Below, one piece after another: positions 8,866 to 22,935 of a DNA stretch of 64,000 nt (within the stretch, counting starts at the first letter, position 1; the number at the start of each line of letters is the position of its first letter). The stretch lies in assembly GCF_000194155.1 (NCBI RefSeq), contig NZ_GL877878.1, positions 3,627,557 through 3,691,556 on the forward strand, given 5' to 3'. A program made the position numbers and the translations under genes. The notes beneath the pieces were generated by a model that was not told where the DNA came from, ran no database searches, and worked only from the letters and a program-made list of their open reading frames with translations. The DNA comes from Saccharopolyspora spinosa NRRL 18395 (GTDB lineage: Bacteria; Actinomycetota; Actinomycetes; Mycobacteriales; Pseudonocardiaceae).

Positions 8866-10019
8866 GCGCGATCGAACTGCCCACCGACCACGGCACCTGG
8901 GCGGAGGTCGTGCTGCGCGAACCCAGGCGGTGGAAGGAACATCCACAGCCGTACGGTTCGCGGGTCGCGTTCGCCGCCGCACACGTGGTCGCCGATCCGC
9001 TCGGCGACAACACCCCGGGGGCGCCCGCGGCAGTGGACTGGGAGTCCACATTGGCCTTCCGCCGGGAGCTGTTCCGCTACGGGCTCGGAGTGGCGGAGGC
9101 GATGGACACCGCGCAACGCAACATGGGCCTGGACTGGCCCGCGGTGCGGGAACTCGTCCGCCGCAGCGCCGAACAGGCCCGCTCGTTCGGCGCCCGGATC
9201 GCCGCCGGGGCGGGCACCGACCACCGGGCCGGGGCCACCACCCTCGACGAGGTCGTCGCGGCCTACGAGGAGCAGGTCGGATTCGTGGAGTGGACCGGCT
9301 CGCAGGTGATCGTGATGGCCTCCCGCCAGCTGGCCGCCATCGCCAGCGGCACCGACGACTACCGGCGGGTGTACGACGCGGTGCTCGGGCAGGTCACCGA
9401 GCCGGTGATCCTGCACTGGCTCGGTGAGGTTTTCGACCCGCACCTGGCCGGCTACTGGGGATCGACCGACCGGACCACCGCCACCGAGGCCTTCCTCGAT
9501 CTGGTCCGCGACCACGCCGCGAAGGTCGACGGCGTGAAGGTGTCCCTGCTGTCGGCCGAGCACGAGCGTGGTCTGCGCGCCGCACTACCAGCCGGCGTGC
9601 GGCTCTACACCGGTGACGACTTCAACTACCCGGAGCTGATCCGCGGCGACTCGCAACACCACTCGGACGCGTTGCTCGGCGCGTTCGCCGCGATCGCTCC
9701 GGCCGCGTCGGCGGCGCTGGCCGCGCTCGACGACGGCGATCTCGCGACCTACGACGCGGAAATGGCTGCGACGCTCCGGCTGTCGCGGCACGTGTTCAGC
9801 GCGCCGACCTTCTACTACAAGACCGGGATCGCCTTTTTGGCCTGGCTGAACGGCCACCAGCCGGGCTTCACGATGCTCGGCGGGTTGCAGTCCGCGCGCA
9901 GCATCGTGCACCTAGCGCGGATCTTCACGCTGGCCAACGATGCGCAGCTGCTGGTCGACCCGGAGTTCGCCGCGCACCGGATGCAGTTGTGGCTCGAAGC
10001 GGCGGGGGCCGCTGCATGA
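8862..10019 (+). CDS. DUF993 (dihydrodipicolinate-synthase-like) protein
   Basis: A 385-aa protein of the DUF993 family, distant TIM-barrel relatives of dihydrodipicolinate synthase and N-acetylneuraminate lyase. Recognisable segments are the start TWAEVVLREPRRWKEHPQPY, the central VILHWLGEVFDPHLAGYWGS, then KVDGVKVSLLSAEHERGLR, whose Lys could be the Schiff-base residue, and LYTGDDFNYPELIRGD. The aldolase or dehydratase reaction is not established for the family. Position between a MocA-type dehydrogenase and a TIM-barrel isomerase suggests it cleaves or dehydrates the oxidised intermediate. It overlaps both neighbours by 4 nt. Confidence 0.8.
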   Translation: MSAIELPTDHGTWAEVVLREPRRWKEHPQPYGSRVAFAAAHVVADPLGDNTPGAPAAVDWESTLAFRRELFRYGLGVAEAMDTAQRNMGLDWPAVRELVRRSAEQARSFGARIAAGAGTDHRAGATTLDEVVAAYEEQVGFVEWTGSQVIVMASRQLAAIASGTDDYRRVYDAVLGQVTEPVILHWLGEVFDPHLAGYWGSTDRTTATEAFLDLVRDHAAKVDGVKVSLLSAEHERGLRAALPAGVRLYTGDDFNYPELIRGDSQHHSDALLGAFAAIAPAASAALAALDDGDLATYDAEMAATLRLSRHVFSAPTFYYKTGIAFLAWLNGHQPGFTMLGGLQSARSIVHLARIFTLANDAQLLVDPEFAAHRMQLWLEAAGAAA

Positions 10020-10891
10020 GCGCGCGCGACGTGCCGATGAGCGCACCGGCCCGGATGCCGACTCCGCAGCCCGGTGACCCGCGGCTGGCCCGGCTTTCGC
10101 TGAACCAGCGCACGGCCGCCAACTGGTCGCTGCGCGAAGCGGTGGAGGGCTGCGTGACCGCCGGGCTCGGCTCCATCGGGGTCTGGCGCGAACGGGTTGC
10201 GGAGGTCGGGTTGGAGGTGGCCGCGCGGATGGTCCGCGATGCCGGACTGCGGGTTTCCTCGCTGTGCCGCGGGGGTTTCTTCACCGCCGGCGATCCGATC
10301 GGCGACAACGTCACCGCCCTCGACGAGGCCGCAGCTCTCGGCTGCGACGCGCTGGTGCTCGTGCCCGGCGGGCTGCCTCCGGGCGACCGCGATCTCACCG
10401 GTGCCCGGCAGCGCGTGGCCGATGCCGTCGCCGCGCTGGTCCCGCACGCACGCGAACGCGGGGTGCGGCTGGGCATCGAGCCGATGCACCCGATCTTCGC
10501 CGCCGACCGCGGGGTCATTTCGACCCTCGCCCAGGCCCTGGACATCGCCGAGCGGCACCCGCCGGACGTGGTCGGCGTCGTGGTCGACACGTTCCACGTG
10601 TGGTGGGAGCCGGGCGTGCTGGAGCAGATCGCGCGCGCCGGGCAGCGGATCGTCAGTTACCAGATCTGCGACTGGATCACCCCGCTACCCGCGGACACGC
10701 TGCTCAGCCGTGGGATGGTGGGCGACGGCCACATCGACTTCGCAGCGCTCACGCGCGCGGTTTCCGCTGCCGGGTACCGCGGGGACGTCGAGGTCGAGAT
10801 CTTCAACGCCGACGTCTGGGCCGCCGCCGGCTCCGACATTGTCGCCACCCTGACCCGCCGGTACGTCGAGTTCGTGGAGCCGCACCTCTAG
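10016..10891 (+). CDS. Sugar phosphate isomerase/epimerase-type TIM-barrel protein
   Basis: A 291-aa xylose-isomerase-like TIM barrel. Typical strand motifs carrying metal ligands are visible: RLGIEPMHP (Glu, near residue 157), VVDTFHVWWEP (Asp and His) and DVEVEIFN near the end (Glu), which together form a divalent-metal site. Relatives isomerise keto-sugars, epimerise tagatose or psicose, or dehydrate inosose. The gene overlaps the DUF993 gene by 4 nt and is followed 19 nt later by a broken secreted-protein gene. Its substrate is probably the product of the two preceding enzymes, but no specific sugar can be named. Confidence 0.85.
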   Translation: MSARDVPMSAPARMPTPQPGDPRLARLSLNQRTAANWSLREAVEGCVTAGLGSIGVWRERVAEVGLEVAARMVRDAGLRVSSLCRGGFFTAGDPIGDNVTALDEAAALGCDALVLVPGGLPPGDRDLTGARQRVADAVAALVPHARERGVRLGIEPMHPIFAADRGVISTLAQALDIAERHPPDVVGVVVDTFHVWWEPGVLEQIARAGQRIVSYQICDWITPLPADTLLSRGMVGDGHIDFAALTRAVSAAGYRGDVEVEIFNADVWAAAGSDIVATLTRRYVEFVEPHL

Positions 10892-10910
10892 CCACCAGCA
10901 GGAAGTCCAC

Positions 10911-11640
10911 ATGAGACGAACAACATTGCGCACCGGGTCGGTCGCCGGGCTGTGCGCAACGGCCATCCCGACCGCGTCCGCCGCTGCGGGGTTCGTGGTG
11001 GTCCGGCCTCCCGCCACGGACCGGCACTGGGCCCCGCTGACGCCCGAGAAGTGGGAATTCACCGCCGGACAGGTGCTCATGACCGATCGCGGGGTGCCGC
11101 CGGAAGGCCCATGCCGCCCGTTCCAGTACGCCATCGTCCGAAAAGGACCGGAGTCCGGCTCGCTGAGCCTGACCGGCGAGATCCGCATCGACGAACCGGT
11201 GACCCGCAACGGCCGAGATGTCGTGCTGATCTTCAACTTCCAGTCCCGCACCCGCTTCTACTACGCGCACCTGTCGCAGGACAACACGATCTACCCGCAC
11301 CACGGGATCTTCGTCGTCGACGACGCCGACCGGGGTCCGCATCGACGACCAGTGGGACGGCACCACCGGCGCCCCACCCACCATCGGCGACACCGACTGG
11401 CAAGACGTCCACCGCGACTACCCCGCCGCGACGGGTGAGATCGCGGTGTACGTGGACGGCGCCGACGATCAGCTGATGACCGCGACCGCCTTCTCCGGGG
11501 GCCGGGTCGGTTTCGGCTCGTTCGACGACTACGGGCGCGTTCGCGGCGGCACCGTATCGGCGCTCCGTCCTCCTGACAGCGGTTTCGGAATTTTCTCCCG
11601 CAGTCCGCCGCTTTCCACCGGTGGCCCGGGATGCATGACC
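10911..11640 (+). pseudogene. Secreted DUF1080/LamG-like protein, frame broken
   Basis: From ATG 10911 a protein with a weak signal-like N-terminus (LRTGSVAGLCATAIPTASAA) runs to about 11330. There the frame is lost inside GACCGGGGTCC. Deleting one G joins FVVDDADR to VRIDDQWDGTTGAPPTIGDT, and the concanavalin-like fold continues to GGRVGFGSFDDYGRVRGGTV. The second half then has no stop and stays open into the sugar dehydrogenase at 11668. The fold resembles 3-keto-disaccharide hydrolase (DUF1080) or LamG proteins. Loss of both frame and terminal stop argues for true decay, although a single-base sequencing error could explain the first defect. Confidence 0.65.
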
Positions 11641-11667
11641 AACCCACAACGGCGAGGGAGTCCTACC

Positions 11668-13968
11668 ATGCGCGTGCGCAGATCTTGGTGCGCCGCGATC
11701 ACCGCAGTGGTGGCCGCAGCGACCCTGATAGCACCACCGGCGGCCGGTGCCGCCGACGAACCGATCATCGATCCGATCCCCGAAGAGCCGCAGCAGTCCC
11801 GGCTCGGCCTGGTGCTCCAGGAAGTCGCGCAACTGCCCGCGTCCGAGGCGACGCCACCCACAACCGACCCGCGGTTGATCCGGCACAACCGGATCAACTA
11901 CATCGGCGAGGTGCCGGACGGCTCCGGACGGATGTTCGTGCCCGACCTCAACGGCCCGCTGTACCTGCTGGACGGCGGACAGCAGCACGTGTACCTGGAC
12001 TTCAAGGCGCGCTTCGAGCACTTTTTCTCCGGGCTCGGGATGGGCAGCGGCTTCGGTTTCGTCGCCTTCCACCCCGACTTCGTCCGCAACGGCAAGTTCT
12101 ACACGGTGCACAGCGAGGACAAGGCGGCCATCGACTCCGAGGAGCCGACCTATCCGAACCAGCCGAACGCGTCCGTGCAGAGCGTGGTGACCGAGTGGAC
12201 CGCCGACGATCCGGCCGCCGACAGGTTCACCGGTTCCCAGCGGGAGATCTTCCGCTTCGGGTTCACCACCCAGCTCCACGCCATCCAGCAGATCGACTTC
12301 AACCCCACCGCCAAGCCGGGCGACGCCGACTACGGCCTGCTGTACCTGGGAGTCGGTGACGGCGGCATCGGGCTGAACTCCAACGTGCCTCAGGACATGC
12401 GCACCCCGGCGGGCAAGATCCTGCGGATCGACCCGGCGGGCACGGACGCACCCAACGGCCAGTACGGCATTCCGGCGTCGAACCCGTTCGTCGGCACACC
12501 CGGCGCGCTGGGCGAGATCTACGCCGTCGGCATGCGCGACCCGCACCGGTTCAGCTGGGATCCCGGGGGGAAGCACGCGATGTACCTCGGCCACATCGGC
12601 CAGCATGCGATCGAAGCGGTGTACGAGGTCCGCGCCGGGGACAACTTCGGGTGGAGCAAGCGCGAGGGCGACTTCACCTTCCGCCCGGAGAACCAGTGCT
12701 ACCTGTACCCGCTGCCGGCGGACGACGAGAAGTACGGCTACGTCTACCCGGTGGCCGCCTACGACCACGATCCGCCGCAGGGCTGGCCGTGCAACTCCGA
12801 CAGCGGCCACGCGATCTCCGGCGGCCAGGTGTACCGGGGGACGCATTTTCCGCTGCTGCGCGGCAAGTACGTCTTCGGCGACCTGGTGGACGGCCGCGTT
12901 TTCTACACCGACGTCAACCGGATGAAGCGCGGCGCGGAGCGCGCGCCCCTGCACGAGTTGCAGCTGTTCGACACCACGGGCAAGCAGATGCGGATGACGG
13001 ACTTCGCCGGGGACGGTCGGGTGGACCTCCGCTTCGGCACCGATTCGCAGCGCAACCTGTACCTGCTCGCCAAAGCCAACGGCAAGATCTGGAAGGTGGC
13101 CGGAACGCGGATGGCCCCCCGCTCGGAGGTCACCGCGCAGGTGCAGCGGAACCTGGTCGCCTACTACGACTTCGAGCGGCCCTTCGCCGCCGACGATTCC
13201 CGCGAGCTCGGGCGCGGCTCGTCGCGCACCCTGCTGAGCCTGCTGGGCGGCGGTGCGGACATGCGGGTAGCCGACGGCGCGTTCCCTGGCAGCAACAACG
13301 CCCTCCAAGTCCAGCAGGTCAACCCCGAAGTGGCCGGCAACGACGACTGGAAGGCCGGTGTCTGGGACGGCAAGGGCGTTGCGTCGCTCAGCGCGTTCAA
13401 CGGCACCGAGGGCGCGACCGTGATGGGCTGGTTCAAGATGGCCGGCGAGAACCCCAGCCCCAACTCGAACACACCGGACCCGGGCGACCGGTACAACTCA
13501 GTCGGTCTGGCCGGGATCCTCAGTGGCAACTCCGACGGCCACGACGTCCGGGCGCTGCTGGAGCTGGTCCAGGTCGACGGTGAGCTGCGGCTGGTGGGGC
13601 TGGGCCGCCGCATCGACGGGGGCAGCTCCCAGACGTTCGCCGCCCAGCAGGACTGGCGCGAGATACTCCCGCCCGGCGAATGGGTGCATCTGGCGGCGAC
13701 GTTCGACTACACGACCGGCGAAATCGCCCTCTACCGCAACGGCCAGCCACTCCCGGGCTTCTACACCGTCCCGGGCGACCCGTGGCAGCTCGACGGGTCT
13801 GGTACGACGAAGACGAACCCGCGAGGAATCAAGATCGGCGGCAGCTTCCCGCAGAAGACGGCGGAGCGAAACCCGTGCAACTGCCGGATGGACTCGCTGA
13901 TGTTCCTGAACACGGCGGCAGAACCAGCAACGATCACCCACCAATACCGCCGCTTCTTCCAACGCTGA
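11668..13968 (+). CDS. Secreted PQQ-type sugar dehydrogenase with LamG-like tail
   Basis: A 766-aa exported protein. ATG 11668 gives a signal peptide (MRVRRSWCAAITAVVAAATL) with cleavage probably after AAGA near residue 28. Residues about 60-480 form a glucose/sorbosone-dehydrogenase beta-propeller, with LHAIQQIDFNP, YLGVGDGG, GKILRIDP, YAVGMRDPHRFSWDP and FGWSKREGDF, the pattern of soluble PQQ aldose dehydrogenases. Residues about 500-760 look like a concanavalin/LamG domain (VTAQVQRNLVAYYDFERPF, VMGWFKMAGENPSP, WVHLAATFDYTTGEIALYRN). It would oxidise a sugar outside the cell. PQQ synthesis genes lie at 49.2-52.5 kb in this same window. A strong hairpin follows the stop. Confidence 0.88.
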   Translation: MRVRRSWCAAITAVVAAATLIAPPAAGAADEPIIDPIPEEPQQSRLGLVLQEVAQLPASEATPPTTDPRLIRHNRINYIGEVPDGSGRMFVPDLNGPLYLLDGGQQHVYLDFKARFEHFFSGLGMGSGFGFVAFHPDFVRNGKFYTVHSEDKAAIDSEEPTYPNQPNASVQSVVTEWTADDPAADRFTGSQREIFRFGFTTQLHAIQQIDFNPTAKPGDADYGLLYLGVGDGGIGLNSNVPQDMRTPAGKILRIDPAGTDAPNGQYGIPASNPFVGTPGALGEIYAVGMRDPHRFSWDPGGKHAMYLGHIGQHAIEAVYEVRAGDNFGWSKREGDFTFRPENQCYLYPLPADDEKYGYVYPVAAYDHDPPQGWPCNSDSGHAISGGQVYRGTHFPLLRGKYVFGDLVDGRVFYTDVNRMKRGAERAPLHELQLFDTTGKQMRMTDFAGDGRVDLRFGTDSQRNLYLLAKANGKIWKVAGTRMAPRSEVTAQVQRNLVAYYDFERPFAADDSRELGRGSSRTLLSLLGGGADMRVADGAFPGSNNALQVQQVNPEVAGNDDWKAGVWDGKGVASLSAFNGTEGATVMGWFKMAGENPSPNSNTPDPGDRYNSVGLAGILSGNSDGHDVRALLELVQVDGELRLVGLGRRIDGGSSQTFAAQQDWREILPPGEWVHLAATFDYTTGEIALYRNGQPLPGFYTVPGDPWQLDGSGTTKTNPRGIKIGGSFPQKTAERNPCNCRMDSLMFLNTAAEPATITHQYRRFFQR

Positions 13969-13977
13969 AGGCCCAAC

Positions 13978-14004
13978 GCGGGGCGCGGCCAACCCGCGCC
14001 CCGC
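13978..14004. terminator. GC hairpin terminator
   Basis: Arms GCGGGGCGCGG and CCGCGCCCCGC (11 bp, perfect) with the loop CCAAC begin 10 nt after the sugar dehydrogenase stop. There is no T-run, as is common in actinomycetes. It probably ends the LacI-controlled operon. Confidence 0.8.
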
Positions 14005-14194
14005 ACCAACCTGGATCGGGGGCCGCTCGCCGCGGCCATGCGCTCAACCCGCAAGGTCAAGTTTGGTGACCTGAGATTCCATTCCCTGATACTGATTCTC
14101 CACACGACCAAGAATCCTGAGGATCGAACCGTTGTTACCCGTGGTCGGGCGGCGGTTTCGTAATCTCGGGCGCAAGCGACCGGACGACGAACGC

Positions 14195-14385
14195 AGGGCG
14201 TCGTGCGGGATCTTGCTCGTGCTGCGCATGCAGGCATGCGGTGGGAATTTCTGCCGCAGGAACCCGGATACGGCTCGGGCATGACCTGCCGGCGGCTGGG
14301 CCCGAGCCGGGGTGTGGCGACGGCTGCACGAGGTGCCGCCGGCCGAGTTGAACTCGGCGTTCGCCGACTGTCGCTTCGTCGTCCA
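14195..14385 (+). pseudogene. IS5-type transposase remnant
   Basis: One frame reads AGMRWEFLPQEPGYGSGMTC, matching the N-terminal domain of IS5-family transposases (usually close to LPxExGxGSGxTCWRRL). After a frameshift near 14310 another frame continues VWRRLHEVPPAELNSAFADC, the next conserved block. The DDE catalytic core is absent. No terminal inverted repeats are obvious, so only a fragment remains. Confidence 0.6.
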
Positions 14386-14390
14386 ACTGC

Positions 14391-14867
14391 ATGCCTATCA
14401 GGGTACGGTGTGTCCGATCGGGCTCCCCAACAAAACGTTGGGGTTCATCGAGCTTTCGCCCTCTAGCTTTTGGCCAGGGCGGTCCCCGCCGTTGGAAGCC
14501 CCCCGACATCAACGGGGACCGCTCCACCAACACCAAGCGGTGCGGAAGGAAAACGGGCGTGGAAGCGAGAAGTTCAGCGGGCAGTACGCAACTGTTTGCG
14601 GACCAAGCGGAACCGTCCGGTGCCGTCCGGGATGTATGGACTGATCATCTCGGGACCGTCCACGAGCGGAAGCCTGGCACGAAGCAAACGAGGTGTGGGC
14701 TCGTCACGGGCGTTAATTCCAACCGGCTGCTCTCCGCCCGACCTTGCGAGGTATGCGTGAGCGAGACACTCGCCGAGTACGCCCGCAACCACGACTACCG
14801 AGCGAGCGGTTGCGGCCTCTCGTGCACACCGGAGTTCGTCCTGGGCTTTCACAACCAATCAGGTTGA
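14391..14867 (+). CDS. Hypothetical ORF with Cys-rich C-terminal half
   Basis: A 158-codon frame whose second half contains GTVHERKPGTKQTRCGLVTG followed by RPCEVCVSE, a spacing seen in small zinc-ribbon-like actinobacterial proteins. The first half overlaps the transposase debris and looks non-coding, so a genuine gene, if present, would start later, around 14600. No ribosome-binding site decides a start. Weak call. Confidence 0.25.
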   Translation: MPIRVRCVRSGSPTKRWGSSSFRPLAFGQGGPRRWKPPDINGDRSTNTKRCGRKTGVEARSSAGSTQLFADQAEPSGAVRDVWTDHLGTVHERKPGTKQTRCGLVTGVNSNRLLSARPCEVCVSETLAEYARNHDYRASGCGLSCTPEFVLGFHNQSG

Positions 14868-14959
14868 TCTCAGACTCGGCCCGGTTCGTATGTGTGCTGC
14901 GCCCCGACACGCGGCGCACTTCTCCCCGGTTGGAACCGGGCCGTCGCGGCCTGTTGGCG

Positions 14960-15135
14960 ATTTGTTTGGGGCCTTCCCGACTTGCCAACCGGCTGCTCCC
15001 ACCACAACATGTCCTCGGGTGCCCAGCCGTTGCATCCCGCGCGGGCCCAGTTCGCGATGTCCTCCACCGGCGGCCGGATAGCGACCTGCCCGTTGATCGC
15101 CGAACCGCCGCCGACCCCGCCCCTGGCGACACCGC
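14960..15135 (-). pseudogene. GMC oxidoreductase fragment
   Basis: The minus strand encodes RGGVGGGSAINGQVAIRPP, then VEDIANWARAGCNGWAPEDM, the FAD-contacting GGxSAINGxV motif and following segment of glucose-methanol-choline oxidoreductases. The match begins and ends abruptly, covering about 55 residues of a roughly 500-residue family, with no start codon or C-terminus. Confidence 0.65.
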
Positions 15136-15277
15136 AGGAGCACGGTCAAGGCCGCCTCGATACAGCCGGCGCGTGAGCTGTATCCGCATTTCAGAAGTCA
15201 GGACCGATGAGTTCGGCAACCGGGCCAGGTCTATACCTGCGAACCCGCAAGCGGTGAGCGTGATCAAGGAGGGAACC

Positions 15278-15964
15278 ATGAGCCCCAAAGCACTACCTCC
15301 CGTCGTCGATTCAGACACCTGGCAGCGCCAACTCGATGCGTTGCGCGCCCGGGAGAAGGCCGCGACCCGAGAGCTCGATGCGATCGCCGCCCAGCGCCGC
15401 CGCATGCCGATGGTCGAGATGCCCGACTACACCCTCGAGGGTGAAGAGGGACCGGTCCGGCTGGCGGACCTCTTCGGCGGCATGTCGCAGCTGATCGTCT
15501 ACAACCACATGTGGTCCCCCGGGAAGCAGTGGCAGTGCCCCGGCTGCACCGGGTTCACCTCGCAGTTCACCCGGTTGGAGTTCCTGGAGAACTGGGACGC
15601 CCGGTTCGTCATCGTCACCCAAGGACCGATCGACGAGGCGCTCGCGTACAAGCGGCGGGTCGGGAACAGGATGGCCTGGTACTCCACCGCGAACAGTCCA
15701 TTCGGCACGGATGTCGGCGCACCTCCCGATGGAGGATTCGCCGTCAACGTGTTCCTGCGCGACGGCGACACCGTTTATCGCACCTGGCACACCAACGGCC
15801 GCGGCACCGAGCAGATCAGCCACAGCTTCGCGCTGGTCGATCTGCTGCCGTACGGGCGGCAGGAGGAGTGGCAGGACTCGCCCGAGGGCTGGCCGCAAGG
15901 CCCCACCTACAGCCGGTGGGCCAGCTCCGAAGACATCGCCGCGCACTACGGCCAGGATGATTGA
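15278..15964 (+). CDS. DUF899 thioredoxin-fold protein
   Basis: A 228-aa cytoplasmic protein of the DUF899 family (predicted dithiol-disulfide oxidoreductases). The helical N-terminus is followed by VEMPDYTLEGEEGPVRLADL, the motif NHMWSPGKQWQCPGCTGFTS with a CPGC redox pair at about residues 87-90, and NVFLRDGDTVYRTWHTNGRG near the end. The ATG at 15278 has AAGGAGGG 5 nt upstream. It stands alone between two remnants. The redox partner and substrate are unknown; relatives often accompany stress or xenobiotic genes. Confidence 0.88.
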   Translation: MSPKALPPVVDSDTWQRQLDALRAREKAATRELDAIAAQRRRMPMVEMPDYTLEGEEGPVRLADLFGGMSQLIVYNHMWSPGKQWQCPGCTGFTSQFTRLEFLENWDARFVIVTQGPIDEALAYKRRVGNRMAWYSTANSPFGTDVGAPPDGGFAVNVFLRDGDTVYRTWHTNGRGTEQISHSFALVDLLPYGRQEEWQDSPEGWPQGPTYSRWASSEDIAAHYGQDD

Positions 15965-15989
15965 CGGGGTGGTTCAGGTGCTTATCGAT

Positions 15990-16575
15990 CTTGCCCGGGA
16001 CGGCCGGCGAGCATGCCGGGCCCGGACGACCGACCTCGGGCGGGGCACCACGGGTCCGGCGCGGCGCAGATCGGGCACTCGGGTGGTCAGGCAGCGGAAC
16101 GCGACCTCCCCATCGATCCACGCCAGCGGGGCACCGAGGCAGCAGTGGCCGCCCGAGGAGAATGCAGGTCTCGCCCTGGACCTCCCGGCGATGTCGAAGC
16201 GATCGGGATCCTCCTGCTTCGCAGGGCCCCGGCCGAGGCCAGCAGCACCGGCATGTCCTTGCGCGGCTGACGGCCGGCGAGCTCGAGCATCTGCACCGAC
16301 GGGTTCCAACGCGGCGCCTCCCTGCGCTGCTCGATGAGCCTGGCGAATATCGAGTCCAGCTCGTTCAGGAATTCCCGCATCTGCCGGAGCCGCTTGGTCG
16401 AGCGGGTCCGTCCAACGACCCGGACACCACCAGGCCGTGGTGCCCAAGCCGGTCGGCGTCCACTTGGGACAGGCCGAGCAAGTCGCAGATCACCCGGATC
16501 GGCAGCAGGCTGGCGCAGTCGCGGACCAGGTCGAAGCTGCCGCGCTCGATCCGCTGCCGGTACTTCGCCATGCTG
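15990..16575 (-). pseudogene. Cytochrome P450 remnant
   Basis: Minus-strand pieces in different frames belong to one bacterial P450. A middle segment reads FDLVRDCASLLPIRVICDLL followed by GLSQVDADRLGHHGLVVSG. The heme-binding region reads FSSGGHCCLGAPLAWIDGEV, then AFRCLTTRVPDLRRAGPVV. At least two frameshifts separate them, and the I-helix part is scrambled. The N-terminal third is missing: the 46-nt palindrome at 16576-16621 abuts the truncated 5' edge, as if insertion or deletion there removed it. Confidence 0.75.
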
Positions 16576-16621
16576 CGCAATTTCCATTGAAATCGAACCT
16601 TCGATTTCAATGGAAATTGCG
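16576..16621. repeat. 46-nt perfect palindrome, second copy
   Basis: The 22-nt arms CGCAATTTCCATTGAAATCG plus AA and the reverse complement surround a CC centre. The core TTCCATTGAAATCGAA is identical to the palindrome at 1324-1371; the flanks differ at one base per arm and the centre is CC instead of GG. Confidence 0.85.
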
Positions 16622-16660
16622 GCGTTGTGAAGGGGTGGTGCGCGCGGCGCCGCTACCGGT

Positions 16661-16701
16661 CGTGAGTGCGAAAGCCCTAAGAACCGGCTTTCGCACTCAC
16701 G
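16661..16701. terminator. 16-bp hairpin terminator after the carboxylase
   Basis: Perfect arms CGTGAGTGCGAAAGCC and GGCTTTCGCACTCACG with a 9-nt loop lie 5 nt past the carboxylase stop, so the minus-strand transcript forms the stem immediately after the coding region. No T-run is present. Confidence 0.8.
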
Positions 16702-16706
16702 ATTCG

Positions 16707-22211
<5,505 letters not shown>

Positions 22212-22935
22212 CGAGCAGACCTCCTGCAGCTTTCTCTCCTGGGGGCAACAACACCCCGCTAAGCACACCTTCCTGGCTACCGGTCGGTATGGATATGTCG
22301 CAACTACGGCGTGGTGCGCCCCCAAAATCGTCGGGCATCGCCAAATCGACCCGACCGGCGGCCCTCCCGACTGCCTCGATGCAGCAATTTCAGTGATCCA
22401 TATCTCATCAGGCGGGCCGCGAGCGCGGCAGGCAGGGAAACGTCGGACTACCCGGTCCGCCGATCATCGACTCCGGCAGCCAGCCGCAGCGAACGCGCCA
22501 GCCGTGGCGTCTGCGGCCGATCATCGGGACACCCGGTCGCTGCACGCCGCCCGAGCAGCGCCGCCGGCCGAGTTCCGCCCCTTCGCCGACGTCTCGGCGA
22601 GGATGGCCGAACCGTCCAGTACGACTGCTTCGAGCACAACCGCGGTCACTTCCGCTTCCCCGCAGGACAACGCGGACCGCAGGTCTGTTCGCTCCGTGCG
22701 GCCAAGGCTGGTGACGGCAAGCTGGATCTGAAGCGAAGGCATTGGGGCACAGCAATTCGCTGATGACTGCGACCAGCACGGCAGCATCGTTGCGCGAATC
22801 CCGGAACGTCCTTTGTGGAGTCCTGCCGTTGCAGGACCACCTGCGGATTCGGTCACCCGGTCGGTGTCCGAGCCGTCCTTCCGGTGGATTGCGCGCGAAC
22901 CGTGGTTGCAGCACGCTACCCGAGGGATCGCCACT
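22212..22935. other. Gap between divergent genes, no gene recognised
   Basis: About 720 bases separate the carboxylase start from the hydroxylase operon. Open frames exist on both strands because of the GC bias, but none shows a domain or motif I know. The promoters of both divergent units should lie here. I could not identify a convincing palindromic operator. Confidence 0.4.

Noticed and set aside
11233..13308. A 691-codon minus-strand open frame
   Set aside because: It lies opposite the sugar dehydrogenase and has arginine/valine-rich low-complexity composition with no recognisable domain.
22270..22930. Possible coding frames on both strands between carboxylase and hydroxylase
   Set aside because: No start with a ribosome-binding site and no protein motif in any frame. 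Long open frames are expected by chance at this GC content.
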